This document shows positions 26,200 to 37,539 of a stretch of DNA of 64,000 nt, one piece after another. This DNA is from RYN-230 sp963782185 (GTDB lineage Bacteria > Actinomycetota > Actinomycetes > Streptosporangiales > Streptosporangiaceae), in the NCBI GenBank assembly GCA_963782185.1, contig CAWAJB010000027.1, positions 372,001 through 436,000 of the forward strand. The letters run 5' to 3'. Position numbers and translations under genes: made by a program. The notes under the pieces are model-generated. The model saw nothing but the letters and a program-made list of their open reading frames with translations, did no database searches and was not told where the DNA came from. The first letter of the stretch is position 1, and every line of letters starts with the position of its first letter.

Positions 26200-26861
26200 C
26201 TGCAACGGCGCGGCCACTGCGCGTGCTGATCGCTGACGACCACGCGCCTACCCGTGACGACCTGTGCCGGGCGCTCGAAGGTGAACAGCGGTTCGATGTC
26301 TGTGCCTCGGCGGCAGATGCCGCCGGGGCGGTACACGGCGCGGTTCGTGAGCGGCCCGACATCTGCCTGCTCGATATCCGGATGCCGGGCAGCGGCCTCG
26401 CCGCGGCGTGGGAGATCGCGGCCAGGCTGCCCCAGGCGAAGATCGTCATGCTGACCGTTTCTGATGAAGACGACGACCTCTTCGCGGCGCTGCGGGCCGG
26501 CGCGGACGGGTACTTGCTGAAGACCACGAACCTGCGGCGGCTGCCGGATGCGCTGGCCGGGGTCTGCTGCGGCGAGGCGGCGATGCCGCGGGCGCTGGTC
26601 GCGCGCGTGCTGGAGCGCTTCCACGGGGCGGAGCCGCGCTGGCGGCACCCGGTTGGCAGCGGATCTGCCGGGCGCCGGCTGACCAGCCGCGAGTGGGAGG
26701 TGGCGGAACTGCTCGCGCAGGGACGATCGACGGCCGAGATCGCCCAGCGGCTGGTGCTGTCGGCCAGCGCGGTGCGGGTGCACATCGCCTCGATCGTGCG
26801 CAAGCTGCAGGTCGCCGATCGTGCCGCGGCCACCGAGCATTTCCGGCGCTCAGGAACCTGA
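26196..26861 (+). CDS. NarL/FixJ-type response regulator
   Basis: The 221-residue protein has a receiver domain with Asp14, Asp15, phospho-acceptor Asp60 (ICLLDIRMP), Thr87 and Lys109, and a C-terminal LuxR helix-turn-helix (LTSREWEVAELLAQGRSTAE through VRVHIASIVRKLQV). Every key residue is present, so it should be competent. Its cognate kinase immediately upstream is broken, so it must be phosphorylated by another kinase or by small phosphodonors, or be constitutively inactive. The start overlaps the kinase stop. A 10 bp hairpin spans its stop codon. Confidence 0.92.
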   Translation: MTATARPLRVLIADDHAPTRDDLCRALEGEQRFDVCASAADAAGAVHGAVRERPDICLLDIRMPGSGLAAAWEIAARLPQAKIVMLTVSDEDDDLFAALRAGADGYLLKTTNLRRLPDALAGVCCGEAAMPRALVARVLERFHGAEPRWRHPVGSGSAGRRLTSREWEVAELLAQGRSTAEIAQRLVLSASAVRVHIASIVRKLQVADRAAATEHFRRSGT

Positions 26862-26866
26862 GCGCC
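26845..26866 (+). terminator. Hairpin spanning the response-regulator stop codon
   Basis: A perfect 10 bp stem (26845-26854 with 26857-26866) with a 2-base loop overlaps the stop codon at 26859-26861. A second, bulged stem-loop follows at about 26875-26904. Both have no U-tract. A terminator is the simplest reading. Confidence 0.5.
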
Positions 26867-27098
26867 CAACCCCCGCCACAGTCTTGCTGGGCATCAGCAG
26901 TGGCGTAAGCCTGTGACTACCTCCGGCTGCGTGCAATAGTCAGCCTGGCAGGGGCAGCGGGGGGAATTAATCAGGAAAGCGGTGGCAGGCCTGCCTTCCA
27001 GCGCCCCGGACCGGGACAAAGGCGAAATGCGGCAGGCGGGGATTCCGCCTGCTCGATTGCGGTGTGACTATCGAAGAGATCCGCACAGGGGAAGGGCT

Positions 27099-27778
27099 AT
27101 GAATATCACGGGACCTGAGCTGACCGCCGAATTCCAGCGGGCCAGGTCAAACTGGCCGTTCATCCATCAGACTGAGCTTGCCCACGGGCTGCCGAGGATG
27201 CTGCTGTTCGCGGTCGGTCCCGCCGGAGCGGCTGGCGTACTTCGGCGGCTTCCGCGTGGACGCGACGCACTACCAGTTCGTCGACCCGGCCGACGACACC
27301 AAGCTGAGCTCGTGGCCGGCGCGGATCCGCAACGCCGAGCTCTGCTCGCGCGGCCTCCAGCGGCTGCAGCTGCTCGAGGCCGCGCGCCGGTTCACCAAGA
27401 TCGCCGGTGAGACCCGCTTGTACCAGGTCGGCTCCGCGGGCGCGACGTGCTCGATCGCGCCGCTGATCACGAGCCAGCAGGCGGCCGCGCAGCTGCTCGA
27501 CCAGCACGTGAACAACCACCAAGCTGACCGCGTCGAGCGTGAAGGCCGCCATCGCGGCGACGCCGGGCGATCCTGGGCTCGACGCGGACGGAAACCCGGG
27601 CGACGCGTGGCTGACCACGTTCGAGGCGGCCTATCTCACCGCGGTGACCTACCCGGCCGGGGTGCCCAAGCACGACGTGCACGACGCCGTCACTAACAAG
27701 CTCGTGTCCCGCGGGCGCCAGGACCGCATCCTCGCCGCCGGGCTCTCGACGGCTATCGGCTCGTTCGGCGGCTGGTGA
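27099..27778 (+). pseudogene. Fusion scar: lytic transglycosylase N-terminus joined to the 3' part of an unknown gene
   Basis: The ATG at 27099 opens a frame encoding LTAEFQRARSNWPFIHQTEL then GLPRMLLFAVG, matching the N-terminus of lysozyme/transglycosylase-like proteins. After about 40 codons the coding signal switches frame near 27,220 to YFGGFRVDATHYQFVDPADD and a long alpha-helical segment, then switches again near 27,525 to AAIAATPGDPGLDADGNPGD and ends IGSFGGW at 27778. The second and third parts seem to be one protein with a frameshift, and its stop lies 4 bp before the next gene. That protein is probably the first member of the giant-gene set downstream; I do not recognise its family. 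Confidence 0.6.
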
Positions 27779-27782
27779 TCCT

Positions 27783-30700
27783 ATGCCGGTCAGTGATCTC
27801 GAGGGCGAGATTGTCGCGCTCGCCACCGCGCTCGGCCTGGTGAGCCACGGCCAACTGGACCCGGGATTCTTCTCCGAGCCGCTCAGCCATCTGCGCACGA
27901 TCGTCAGCGATCCCGACCAGCGCACCGCCCTGCTGACTGCGCTGGACTCCCTGCTGCCGCCGCCGGATGCGGGCGGCGCGCGGCAGGCCGACGGGGCGAC
28001 CACGACGCGGCACCCGATCGCGGCTACCGACCACGGCACCCTCGCGTTGTCGATCACGCGCTCGGGGGCGGCCGGCGACCCGGTGGTGATCGTCGGCCTG
28101 TGGGGGTCGGCCACCCACGCGGCCAGCGGCTGCGAGGCCGAGCGGCCGAACTGCTGCGCGCCGTCGTGGACCGGTTGGCCACCGCGGCCGCCGACACCGC
28201 GTCGTCGGCCTACGGCCTGGTCACCGTGCTGCAGGCCCTCGGGCTGGCCTCCTTCGACGAGGCCAGCCACACCGCGGCGATCTACGCCGACGCGCTGACC
28301 TCGATCCAGGCCGACGCCGCCGCGTGGCTCGCCGCGCGGCTGCCGGGCGTCCTCGGCTCGGCCGCAACGACGCTCGGCCTGACCGCCGACCTGCCGGTGA
28401 GCGGTGCGGCGCGCAGCTGGCGGCGCGCCCTCGGCGTGCTGCCGATCGAGCTGGTGGTAAGCGACGGTCCGTGGTCGGTCGGCATCGCGACGACCGGCAG
28501 CGGGCTCGCCCTCGGCGGCGTCGCGATCACCGCGGCAGCCACCCTGCCCATCTCGACCGCGACCCCGACGGCCGTGGCGGCGATCGCCGCCACGGTGACG
28601 GTGGCCGGCATCTCGATCGGGTACGGGTCCGGCGCACTCACCGTGGCCGCCGCACCGGTCCTCGACCCGGTCACGGTCATCCCGCCGCCGCCGGGTACCG
28701 CGCTGCGCGACGCGCTGGCCGCCGCGCTGGCCCGCACCGGCCTGTCGGCCGCGGTGTCGGCGATCCTGCAGGACGCGACGGGGGGAGCGGTCCCGGTCGG
28801 CTCCCTGACCGGACTGTTCGCCGACGCCGGCGGATGGCTGCGCGAGGCCGGCCGCTTCGGAGCGCCGGGCGGCGGATTCGACGCCGCGCGGATCGCCCCG
28901 ATGATCGATACGCTCGCGCAGGTGCTCGGGCTGCCGGTGCACGACGGGTCGCTCCACCTCGCCGACGGCCTCGACGTGACGGTGACCGCGGCCGGCCCGG
29001 GCGGCCTCGCGCTCGGCCTGCAGGCGCAGCACCTCGGGGTCGCCTCAGCCGGCAGCACTCTGGATGCCGGGCTCAGCGTGACGCTCGGCGCCGACCGGTC
29101 TGTTACCCCGGCCGGCACGGTCACGGTCACCGTGCCGCTCGGCGGTAGCTGGCCGTCGTTGCAGGTGCAGGCCGGCGCCGCGCCCGGCGGCGTCAGCCTG
29201 TCCATCACGCCCGGCGGCGGCTCGGCCATCGAGCTGGCGCCCCAGTTCGCGGGCCTGTGGGATCTGCTGTCCGGCGCCGCGCAGGCGTTGCTCCCCGGCG
29301 TGCTGAACACGCTGGCCGACAAGATCTCCTCGGCCGGCTCCTCCGACATCCTGGACGCGGTGCTCGCCGTCGCAGACGGGATGGGACTGCGCACCGGAAC
29401 GCCGCTCCAGTTCGACTCGGCCGCCCTGGCCGCCCTGGTCGCCAGCGTGCAGCAGGGCGCGCTCGTCCCCACTGCGCAGTCGCTGGCCGCCGTCGTCACC
29501 GCCCTGCTGCCGGCCGGTGCGCCGCTGACGGTGACGGGCACCGGCACCACGCTGTCGGTCGGGGTCACCAGCCTGCCCGGGCCGGGCACGGCCACCCTGA
29601 CGGCTCACCTGCCCGGCTCGGGAACCCCGGCCGACATCGGTATCGAGCTCGACGGGGTGTCCCACGGCCCGGTCGTCGCCGGCCTCGCACTGGCGGACAG
29701 CGGCGGCACGTTCACGATCACCGGCGACCTCGGCATCGACCTGGCCGATGCCGTCGGCTTCGCCTTCACCCCGACCCTGCACGTGACCGGCGGCCCGGGC
29801 CCGCTGTCGATCGCCCTGCGGCCGCTGGGCACGTCCTCGCCGCTCACGCTCGCTCTCGCCCCGACGCCGCAGATCCAGCCAGGACGCCCTCAGCTGGCCG
29901 ACCTGATCGCCGGCTGGGCCGTGCCGGTGATAGCGCGCGCGGCGCTCGAGGCGGCCGGCGACCTGCTCGGGACACCGCTGTGGACCGGCGGCCCGGACGC
30001 CCACACCCTGCTGAGCGCGGCGGGGCTCGTCCACGACGTCGGGGGTACCCCGCGGCTCGCCGAACCGCTGCCCGACCCGATGACCTTGCTGCGCGGACTG
30101 CTGGCCGCCGCGGCCACGGTACCCATCCCGATCAGCTCCGAGCTGTCGCTGCGCGTCTATAACGAGATCGAGCAGATCGGCCTGCCGCTCGGCGGGTCGT
30201 CGGACCCGTCCAACCCGATCGCCGCGTCGCTGCTCAAGCCCTCCGGCGGCGGGGCCGGCGACGACCAGCCCGCCGACCCGCCGTCGGACCTCTACGTCGT
30301 CAGCGACGACAGCGGCCATCTCGTGGTCGAGATCAACGGCAAGGCGGCCGAGCAGCCGTTCTACGTCGACATCAACAAGGCCTTCGGCCCGCTGCACATC
30401 GACCGCATCGGCCTGGCCCACAAGATGCTCGCCCCCGCCGACGGCATGGGCGCCCCCGTCGACGGCATCGGCGCTCTCGTCGACGGCGGGGTCGCCATCT
30501 CGGGGCTGTCAGTCGAGGTGCAGGGTCTCGAGCTCGACATCCCGCTGCAGCACCCGGCCGAGCTCGACCAGTGGCAGGTGGACCTCTCCGGCCTCGCGGT
30601 CTCGTTCGAGACCGGGCCGGTGTCGATCGTGGGCGGGCTGCTCAAGACGGGCGCGGGCGGCACCGTCGAGTACGACGGCGAGCTGTCAGTCAGGTCGGCT

Positions 30701-33379
30701 CGTTCGGGCTGTCGGCGATCGGCGCCTACTCCAAGCCGGCCGACGGCACCGACAGTTACACGTCGCTGTTCGCGGTCGTGGTGATCGACGCGCCGCTCGG
30801 CGGACCGCCGTACCTGTTCGTGACCGGGCTGGCCGGCGGGGCCGGGTACAACCGGCAGCTCATCGTCCCCTCGGACCCGGCCGCGATCCCCAACTTCCCC
30901 CTGGTGAAGGTCTTCGACGGCGGCGCCAGCACTGACCCTATGAGCACGCTGCATTCGATGTCGGCCGCGATGCCGGCCCGCCGCGGCAGCTACTGGGTGG
31001 CCGCCGGCGTCAAGTTCGACACGTTCGAGCTGCTCCATACGAAGGCGATGGCCTACGTCGCCCTCGACCGCGGCTTCGAGATCGGCCTGATCGGGCTGAT
31101 GACCATGGCGCTCCCGACGCCGGACGCGGCGGTGGTGTCCGTCGAGCTGGCGCTGCTGGCCCGGTACTCGAGTACCGACGAGCTGCTGGCGATCCGGGCT
31201 CAGCTCACCAACAACTCGTGGCTCATCTCACGCGACTGCCAGCTGACCGGCGGGTTCGCCTTCTACGCGTGGTTCGGTGACGACCCGCAGGTCCTGCTCA
31301 CGATCGGCGGGTACGGGCCTAACTGGCAGGTCGCGCCCCATGACACCCACCAGTACCCGGTCGTGCCGCCGGTCGGGTTCCACTGGGCGGTCGGCGGCGG
31401 GATCGTCGTCAAGGGCGAGACCTACTTCGCCCTGACGCCGCACCAGCTGGCCTTCGGCGGACGCCTCGAGGCGAGCTACGACGTCGACCCGATTCGGGTG
31501 TGGTTCATGGTCTGGCTCGACGTCGAGCTCGAGTGGGACCCGCTGGGCTACCACGCGGACGCCGGCATCAGCATCGGCGCCTCGTTCCACTTCACGGTCA
31601 ACCTGCTGTTCGGCTCGATCACCATCAACGTGAGCATCTCGCTCGGCGGGTCGATCGTGATCGACGGACCGCCGCTGCAGGGCTCGGTCACCGTTGAGCT
31701 CGAGATCGCGTCGGTCACGGTCGGCTTCGGCCAGCACACGCCGCAGAACTTCCTGCCCTGGAACGCGTTCGTGGCCAAGTACGCGGGGCTCCCGGCGCCG
31801 ACGCCGGACAACCCCACGGCGAGCGACCCCGGGAGCCAGACCTGCCTCGGCACGATCGCGTTCGGCCAGTTGTCCGAGACGTCGCCGCCGGCCGGCGGCG
31901 GGTCGCCGGGCGCCAGCGCCCAGCCCAACGGCAGCCTCGCCGCGCCCTGGCAGGTGCTGCCCGAGTTCGGCCTGTCGTTCGGGTCGAAGACTCCGCTGTT
32001 CGCGGCCACCTTCGCCGGCACGTCGGTCAGCGGCGTCGACCAGACCGGCTTCGACCTGCCGGCGATGGGGCCGGGCGGTCCGGGCTTCCGCTCGTCGCTC
32101 TCGATCCGTGTCGAGCCGTGGTCGGGGACGTCGGCCGGCGCCGCGCTCGCCCCGCAGCACGAGATCACCCCGGCGACCGGTGGTTTCGCGCTCTCGACCT
32201 GGGCCAAGAGCATCCCGCCCGACCCCGGCAACAACCCGGTCGTCAGCAGCCCCACGATGGCGCAGGCGATGTCCGGCGTGACGCTGACGTTCCCGGCGAC
32301 CGTGCAGCCGGCGAGCGGGCGCCCTGACATCCCGATCTCGACCCTCGTAGAGGAGGGCAAGCCCGTGCAGCGGCTGCCGTTCGCGGCCGCGGCGGCGGGC
32401 GTGCTCACGCCCACGCCCGTGACCCCGGCCGCCGCCACCCCGGCCGGCACCGCAGGAGCCAGCACCGCAGGAGCCAGCACCGCCCGGGCCAGCATCGCCC
32501 CGGCTCGGCTGCACGCGATCCTCACCGTGCCGCCATCACCGGCCGCCGTGCACACGGTGGTCCGCGGGCACGGGCACGGCCACGCCTGCACGCCCGGTTG
32601 CTCGAGACCCAGGCGGCCCACGACGCCGGCGCGGTCTCGGTGGCCGCGGGAGAGTCGCACGTCTGGCTCGTCGGGCCCGGTTGCCGGGTGCAGGTCGCGC
32701 CCGGCCCGGGACTGCGGGTCACCGCGCTGTCGCCGGTCGGCCGGGTCGTGCTCGACCACCTCGGGCCCGGTGCCCCGGGCGCCGGCGACGGCGGACCCGG
32801 CCACGACATCGCCCTGCCGGCCGGGTCGGCCCGCGTCGTCGTGACCGCAGCCGGCGCGGCCAGTTCCGCGAGCGGCTGGAGCGGCGGGTCCGTCCTCGCC
32901 CAGGTCGGCCCGGCCACCGCGCTCGGTGCCCGGTGCACGGTCCTGCTGCCCCGGCCGGTCACCGCGCCGGGCCCGGCACCGGCCGAGCGCCGCGTTCCCG
33001 CCGGGTGCTGCTGGCCGGACTGCCCGGGGTGCAGACGATCCTGCCGGCGGGCACCCGCCGCGTGGTGATCATCCTGGAGCGGGCCGGGGCGCGGGCGAGC
33101 GACGACCTGGTGGTCCGCGGCGACGGCCTCGGCCCCCCGGCCGATGTGCGGACCGGCGCCCGCCGCGTCTTGTCCTACGCCGTCGACAGCGAGCCTGGAC
33201 CGGCCGTCTCGGTGGCCAGCTACCGCGCCTGGCGTGTCGTGGCGGTCTACGGGTTCGCGGCCGGCGCCGACGAGTGGGCGCAGCGACTCGCCGCGGATCC
33301 GTACCTCGCCGTGCCGTTGAACGCGCCGGGCGCGGGCGACCCGGCCGGGTACCGCATCACCACGGAGGTCAGCTCGTGA
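27783..33379 (+). pseudogene. Giant DUF6603-type protein gene broken by four frameshifts
   Basis: Coding signal with strong G/C third-position bias is continuous for 5.6 kb but changes frame near 28,130, 30,693, 32,590 and 32,995. Joined together it would encode about 1,865 residues. The N-terminal two thirds are repetitive beta-strand-rich sequence (TVTAAGPGGLALGLQAQHLG). The segment GGPPYLFVTGLAGGAGYNRQ near 30,800 and the following HWAVGGGIVVKGETYFALTP match my memory of DUF6603 proteins, large proteins of unknown function in bacteria and fungi. There is no signal peptide. The stop overlaps a GTG of the next frame. Whether the frameshifts are biological or sequencing errors cannot be decided here. 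Confidence 0.72.
32446..32505 (+). repeat. Four tandem 15-bp units in the DUF6603-type gene
   Basis: Units start at 32446, 32461, 32476 and 32491. The first two differ at one base; the last two are more diverged. They encode a low-complexity Ala/Gly/Ser/Thr linker (TAGASTAGASTARASIAPAR) between the DUF6603 region and a C-terminal domain. Confidence 0.7.
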
Positions 33380-33404
33380 GCCAGATCTGCGCAGCCAACG
33401 AGAG

Positions 33405-36400
33405 ATGCCGCCCTCGATCGAGGACGGCCGGGCGGGTGGCCCGGTGAGCCCGGACGCGCCGCCGGCGATCGGCTCGATGCGGCTCTACGACGCTGTGGTC
33501 CCGGCCATGCCGAGCGGGGCGCACCGGGTGACATCGACGGTCACGATCGAGGCGGCCGGCGTCAACCCGCAGCTCACCAGCTCGGTCCACCGCGACTTCG
33601 TCACGGTCGGCGGGTCCGCGCTGCGCTTCCAGCCGACCGAGGTGCTGGCCACGCATCCGCCCAAGAACGCGACCGGCGGCTTCGACGACGTCCTGCCGCA
33701 CGTCGTGCTGAGGCGCCGGACCCTGCCCTGGGAGCGCTCCGCCAGCAACGGGGCCCCGTGGCTCGCGCTGCTGGTGTTCCTCGACTCCGAGGTCAGCTTC
33801 TCGTCCGGCTCGCTGGGCACGCTGCTGCCGGGCGTCGCCGCGCAGTTCGGTGCGGACGGCGCTCCGCCCGACGCCGCGGTCGACGTCACGTCCCGCCGGT
33901 GTCGGTGATGAAGTCCCAGCGGTACAGCAGCACCAGGCTTCGGCTGGCCCCGGCGAACACGTCGTCGCGGTGCTCGAGCGAGACGACGCAGGCGTGGTAG
34001 TGACCCGGGCCGCCGGCCGGCCGCACTCCCAGGCCGGCGGACCACCGGATCCGTCCACGATCGGCGTCGCGATCGCCGACACGATCGCCGAGGCGGCCGC
34101 AACCTTCGGCGTCACGATCGACGGGAACCCCGAGGACGACGCCGGCCAGCTGCTCATGCAGGCGACCATGGCCGGGATGCTCAGCCAGCTCGCCCAGCCG
34201 GACGGTCCGGCGATGATCGACACCGTGCTGCACACCGCCCGGTTCGTCGCCGCGCCGAGTGCCGACACGTCCGAGACGATCTGGGAACCCAGCGTCCCGA
34301 CGCCCCCCGACGGCAGCGACGGCGCCGCAACCCCGAACGCCGCGGGAACGACACCGCCGGCCGGCGGGAGCGGCGCCGGGAACGGGCTCGCGGACGCCGT
34401 CGTCGCGAGCGCGGCCACCGCGGCAGGGGTCACGCCAGCCGACGGCCCCGATGGGCCCGACGACGTCGGCTCCCTGGTCAACGCCGGCCGCAGCACCCCG
34501 CGGGTGTTCTCACCCACCGACCCCGTACTCGTCCTGAGCGGCGCCGGCCGCGCCTTCAACCACGGCGGTGACACCCGCTTCGGACCCGAGGACACGCTCC
34601 AGTGCCGGATCAGCGGCACCACGGTGACGTGGGCCGGAGCGGCCGGCACGAGCGCTCCCGACATCGCGGAGATCCTGCCGGGCGGAACGGACGCGCAGCT
34701 GGCCGCGCTTGCGGCGCCGGCCGACGCGTGGCCGCTGCTCGTCGAGACCGCGGCGCTCGATCCGTCGAGCGCGCCCGACCTGGCCGCCGCGACGTCAACC
34801 CAGCCGTCGCCCGACGCCGCCGCCCGCGCGGCGTGGCTGGCCGAACCGGCCGCCCTGCCGCCCGCGCTGGCCGGCACGTTGCCGACGCCGGTCGGGATCC
34901 TCGGGCCCGTGCGCCCGTGGACGCCGATGCACGTCGAGTGGCAGCTCGACTGGATGCCGGCCACCGAAGGCATCCACGCGTTCACCCTCGGCAGTGTCAA
35001 CTTCGAGACGCCCGGCCCGGACGTCCTGCCTGCCACCCAGACGGCGCAGCCGCTGCAGGGCCGCAGCCTGCTCACCGCGAGTCCGGCCCGCATCGCCGCG
35101 GGTGGGACGACCTCGGCACTGGCCCTGCTGCGCCGGGCCGGCGTCCTGGACGATCACCCGGTCGCCGACCGGCTGACCGCCACGATCGCGCCGATCGCGG
35201 CCGGCGGCGGTGCCGCCGCGATCAGCGGCGCAGCGGGTGCGGTGGGCGACCAGGACCTGCTCAGTGGTTCGCTCGAGGGTTTCCTGGCCCAGCTGCGCGG
35301 CGAGAACCTCGACCCGGTCGTCCGCCCGCTGGGCAACGCCAGCGACCTGACGCCGCACGCCACGGCGACCGATGTGATCCGGGCCGGACTCGCGTCGCTG
35401 CACCGGGCCCGGGTGGTCAACGCGTTCGGGCAGTACGTCGACCTCGCCGGCTCGTCGGCCGCGGCGGCCGCGGACCAGACCCGCGTCGCGGTGGGCACAG
35501 CCGAGGCGATCGACGGCCAGCCCGGCCTGATCGCGATGGTGCCGCGGTTCAACGCGCCGGCGCGGGTGATGCTGCGCTACGCCGACTCCGACGGCGAGCA
35601 GAAGGACGCCAGCACCGCGGTCAGCCCGCTGTGCGGCTTTGTCCTGCCGAGCGCGCTGGACGGGTCGCTCGAATTCTTCGGCGCCGATGGCAGCGCCCTC
35701 GGACGGCTGCGCCCCGATCCGGTCCAGGCCACCGTCTGGGAAGAGGACCCCGGCGAGCCGGCGACCCTCGGCGCGAAGCCGAGCAGCAGCATCCCGAACG
35801 CGTTCCTCGGCGCCTTCGCCGACGGCCTCCTCGCGGCCGACACCGCGCTGGCGGCGGCGAGCCCGTCCGGGCAGGACCTCCCACAGACCGCACTCGCCGC
35901 GCTGAACCAGCTGATCGACACGACGCGCTGGACGGTCAACTCGAGCGGAACGGCGGGCGACGAGCACCTGGCCCTGCTCCTCGGCCACCCGGTCGCGGTC
36001 CTGCGGGCCGGGATCAAGATCGATGTGCAGTCGGTGCCGACCACCAGCACGGCGCCGACGACCTCGGTGCCGGTCAAGCTCGGCACCCTCGCCCATACCC
36101 AGGACGGGCTGCTCGCCTACTTCGTGAGCGACGACTACACGCGGGTCCACGCGGTCGATCCGTCCGTCGGTGAGGTCGTGCCGCCCGGCGGCAGCGCGAT
36201 CTCGTCCGCCTACGTCAACCTCGGCCCGTCGTTCGCGGTGCAACCGGGCGCCCCGGCGGAGCTGACCCTGCTGGTGGTGCCGGCCACCGACGTCCACGCG
36301 ACGGTCGGGCTCCTCCCCCAGAAGGCGGTCGGCATGCGCCGCGACTGGGTCTCCGACGGCCTGGCGCAGCTGGCTCCGAACTGGCGCTACGGCCCGGTCC

Positions 36401-36903
36401 TGATCGACCGCAAGGTGACGCGGATCCCGGTGGCCAGCGACGTCCACGGCACCTGGTCCTGGCACCACCGCACCGATCCCGGCAGCTGGGCGACCGACAC
36501 CATCGTGACCGCGACGCCTGCCGCGATCCTTCCCGACGACCGCGTCGAGGTCGAGTACGGCTGGATCAGCCTCGTCGTCGCGCCCGACCCCAACTTCCCG
36601 GGGATCCCGATCCGGGTCCGGTCGATCACGAAGCCGATCCGCGACGCGGCGCACCGCATCCAGGGCCTGGCCGGGCTCAACGGCGACGGCACCTCCTGGT
36701 GGATGACGCTCGATTCCGCGATCGGGATGGTGCGCAGCGGCCGCTTCTTCTTCTTCGTCCTGGATGAGGACACGACGTCGCAGATCCCGATCGTGGTCGG
36801 CGTCTCGGACTCGGGCCGGCCGTTCCTGCGGACCGAGTTCGACGGCAAGGAGACCAACAACCTGTCGGCCCTGCCCGAATACCCGCAGATGCAGCAGCCC
36901 TGA
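33405..36903 (+). pseudogene. Giant DUF6603-associated protein gene, with inverted internal segment
   Basis: The 5' part (33405-33888) encodes APWLALLVFLDSEVSF and related sequence; the main part (about 34,015-36,903) is in another frame and encodes about 960 residues with SPTDPVLVLSGAGRAF, RPWTPMHVEWQLDWMP, VNAFGQYVDLAGSS, and a C-terminal DUF3892-like segment (HRIQGLAGLNGDGTSWWMT). Between them a 114-base segment reads best on the opposite strand. Without that inversion the gene would probably be a single frame of about 1,160 residues. It closely follows the DUF6603-type gene and should belong to the same unit. No signal peptide or catalytic motif was seen. Function is unknown; the organisation suggests a large structural protein. 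Confidence 0.62.
33889..34002 (-). other. Probable inverted 114-bp segment inside the giant gene
   Basis: Reading the minus strand from 34002 to 33889 gives 38 codons, 37 ending in G or C, that encode HYHACVVSLEHRDDVF then LVLLYRWDFITDTGGT. This resembles the V-x-L-V-S-L-E plus W-x-F motif expected at this place in the gene. The plus-strand frame over the same bases has only 22 of 31 codons ending in G or C and no protein-like motif. Imperfect 11-base inverted matches (GTCCCGCCGGT and GCCGGCGGACC) lie near its ends. Confidence 0.5.
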
Positions 36904-37069
36904 TCTGCGGTGATTGGCTAAAGGGCACCATGATCGTCGGTTTCCCCCGCGCTTCCATTCCATTGCCGGATTGACTCGCGGCGAAAAGCCCGTTATCGGC
37001 GATGATTCCTCTATGCGCGGAGACTGGGGACGGGTAAAGTAACATCGGCCGCTCCGGACCCTGGCAGCT

Positions 37070-37093
37070 GCATCCGCGAAAATCCGCGGATGC
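37070..37093 (+). promoter_or_regulatory. Hairpin in the whiB-type leader
   Basis: A perfect 9 bp stem (GCATCCGCG with CGCGGATGC) with a 6-base AT-rich loop lies about 75 bases before the preferred start of the WhiB gene. An in-frame ATG at 37090 lies inside the right arm, which argues against its use as the start. It could be a terminator for the upstream gene or a leader element. Confidence 0.45.
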
Positions 37094-37167
37094 CCAGCAG
37101 GGCCCGGATTTTTCGTGCCGGAAGCGATGCCGGCAAGACGCCACAGGCCAGGGATGGTGAGAGTTCC

Positions 37168-37539
37168 GTGCTGCCATCAGATGACGCCCCAGACTCCATG
37201 GACTGGATGTCGCAAGGGGCCTGCCAGCGTGCGGATCCCGAGCTCTTCTTCCCCATCGCGGCGAACGGCCCCGCGCTGGAACAGATCTGGGCCGCCAAAG
37301 GGATCTGCCGGTGCTGCCCGGTCCGGCGCGCGTGCCTGTCCTTCGGCCTGAGGACTCCGCAGGATGGCATCTGGGGAGGAACCACCCGGGAAGAACGCAG
37401 CGCCATGCGCAAGCACCCGGCCCGCATGGCCGCGCAGATGTACCAGCTGGCCAGCCCCCCACCGGATGTACCTCCGCTGAGGGCCGATCTGCGCGGGCGG
37501 CCACCGCTAACGGGTCCCTTATCTCCGCGCGCCCTCTGA
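37168..37539 (+). CDS. WhiB family transcriptional regulator
   Basis: Starting from the GTG at 37168, the 123-residue protein has the four WhiB iron-sulfur cysteines (C19, C47, C50, C56, as C-x2-C-x5-C) and the turn motif QDGIWGGTTREER, followed by a basic C-terminal tail that would bind DNA. ATG at 37198 is another possible start. WhiB-like proteins bind [4Fe-4S] clusters, pair with sigma factor region 4 and control differentiation, redox or antibiotic responses. The C-terminus is longer than in minimal Wbl proteins and Pro-rich. Its last 21 bases overlap the convergent flippase-like gene. Confidence 0.93.
   Translation: MLPSDDAPDSMDWMSQGACQRADPELFFPIAANGPALEQIWAAKGICRCCPVRRACLSFGLRTPQDGIWGGTTREERSAMRKHPARMAAQMYQLASPPPDVPPLRADLRGRPPLTGPLSPRAL

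Noticed and set aside
30420..30490. Short DGMGAP/DGIGAL repeats in the DUF6603-type gene
   Set aside because: Only three degenerate units; explained as a low-complexity linker.
34795..36963. 722-codon minus-strand frame
   Set aside because: Arg/Asp/Gly-rich shadow of the giant plus-strand gene, no family features.
37090..37167. Upstream ATG start for the WhiB gene at 37090
   Set aside because: That ATG lies inside a 9 bp hairpin arm and the added 26 residues have no family match.
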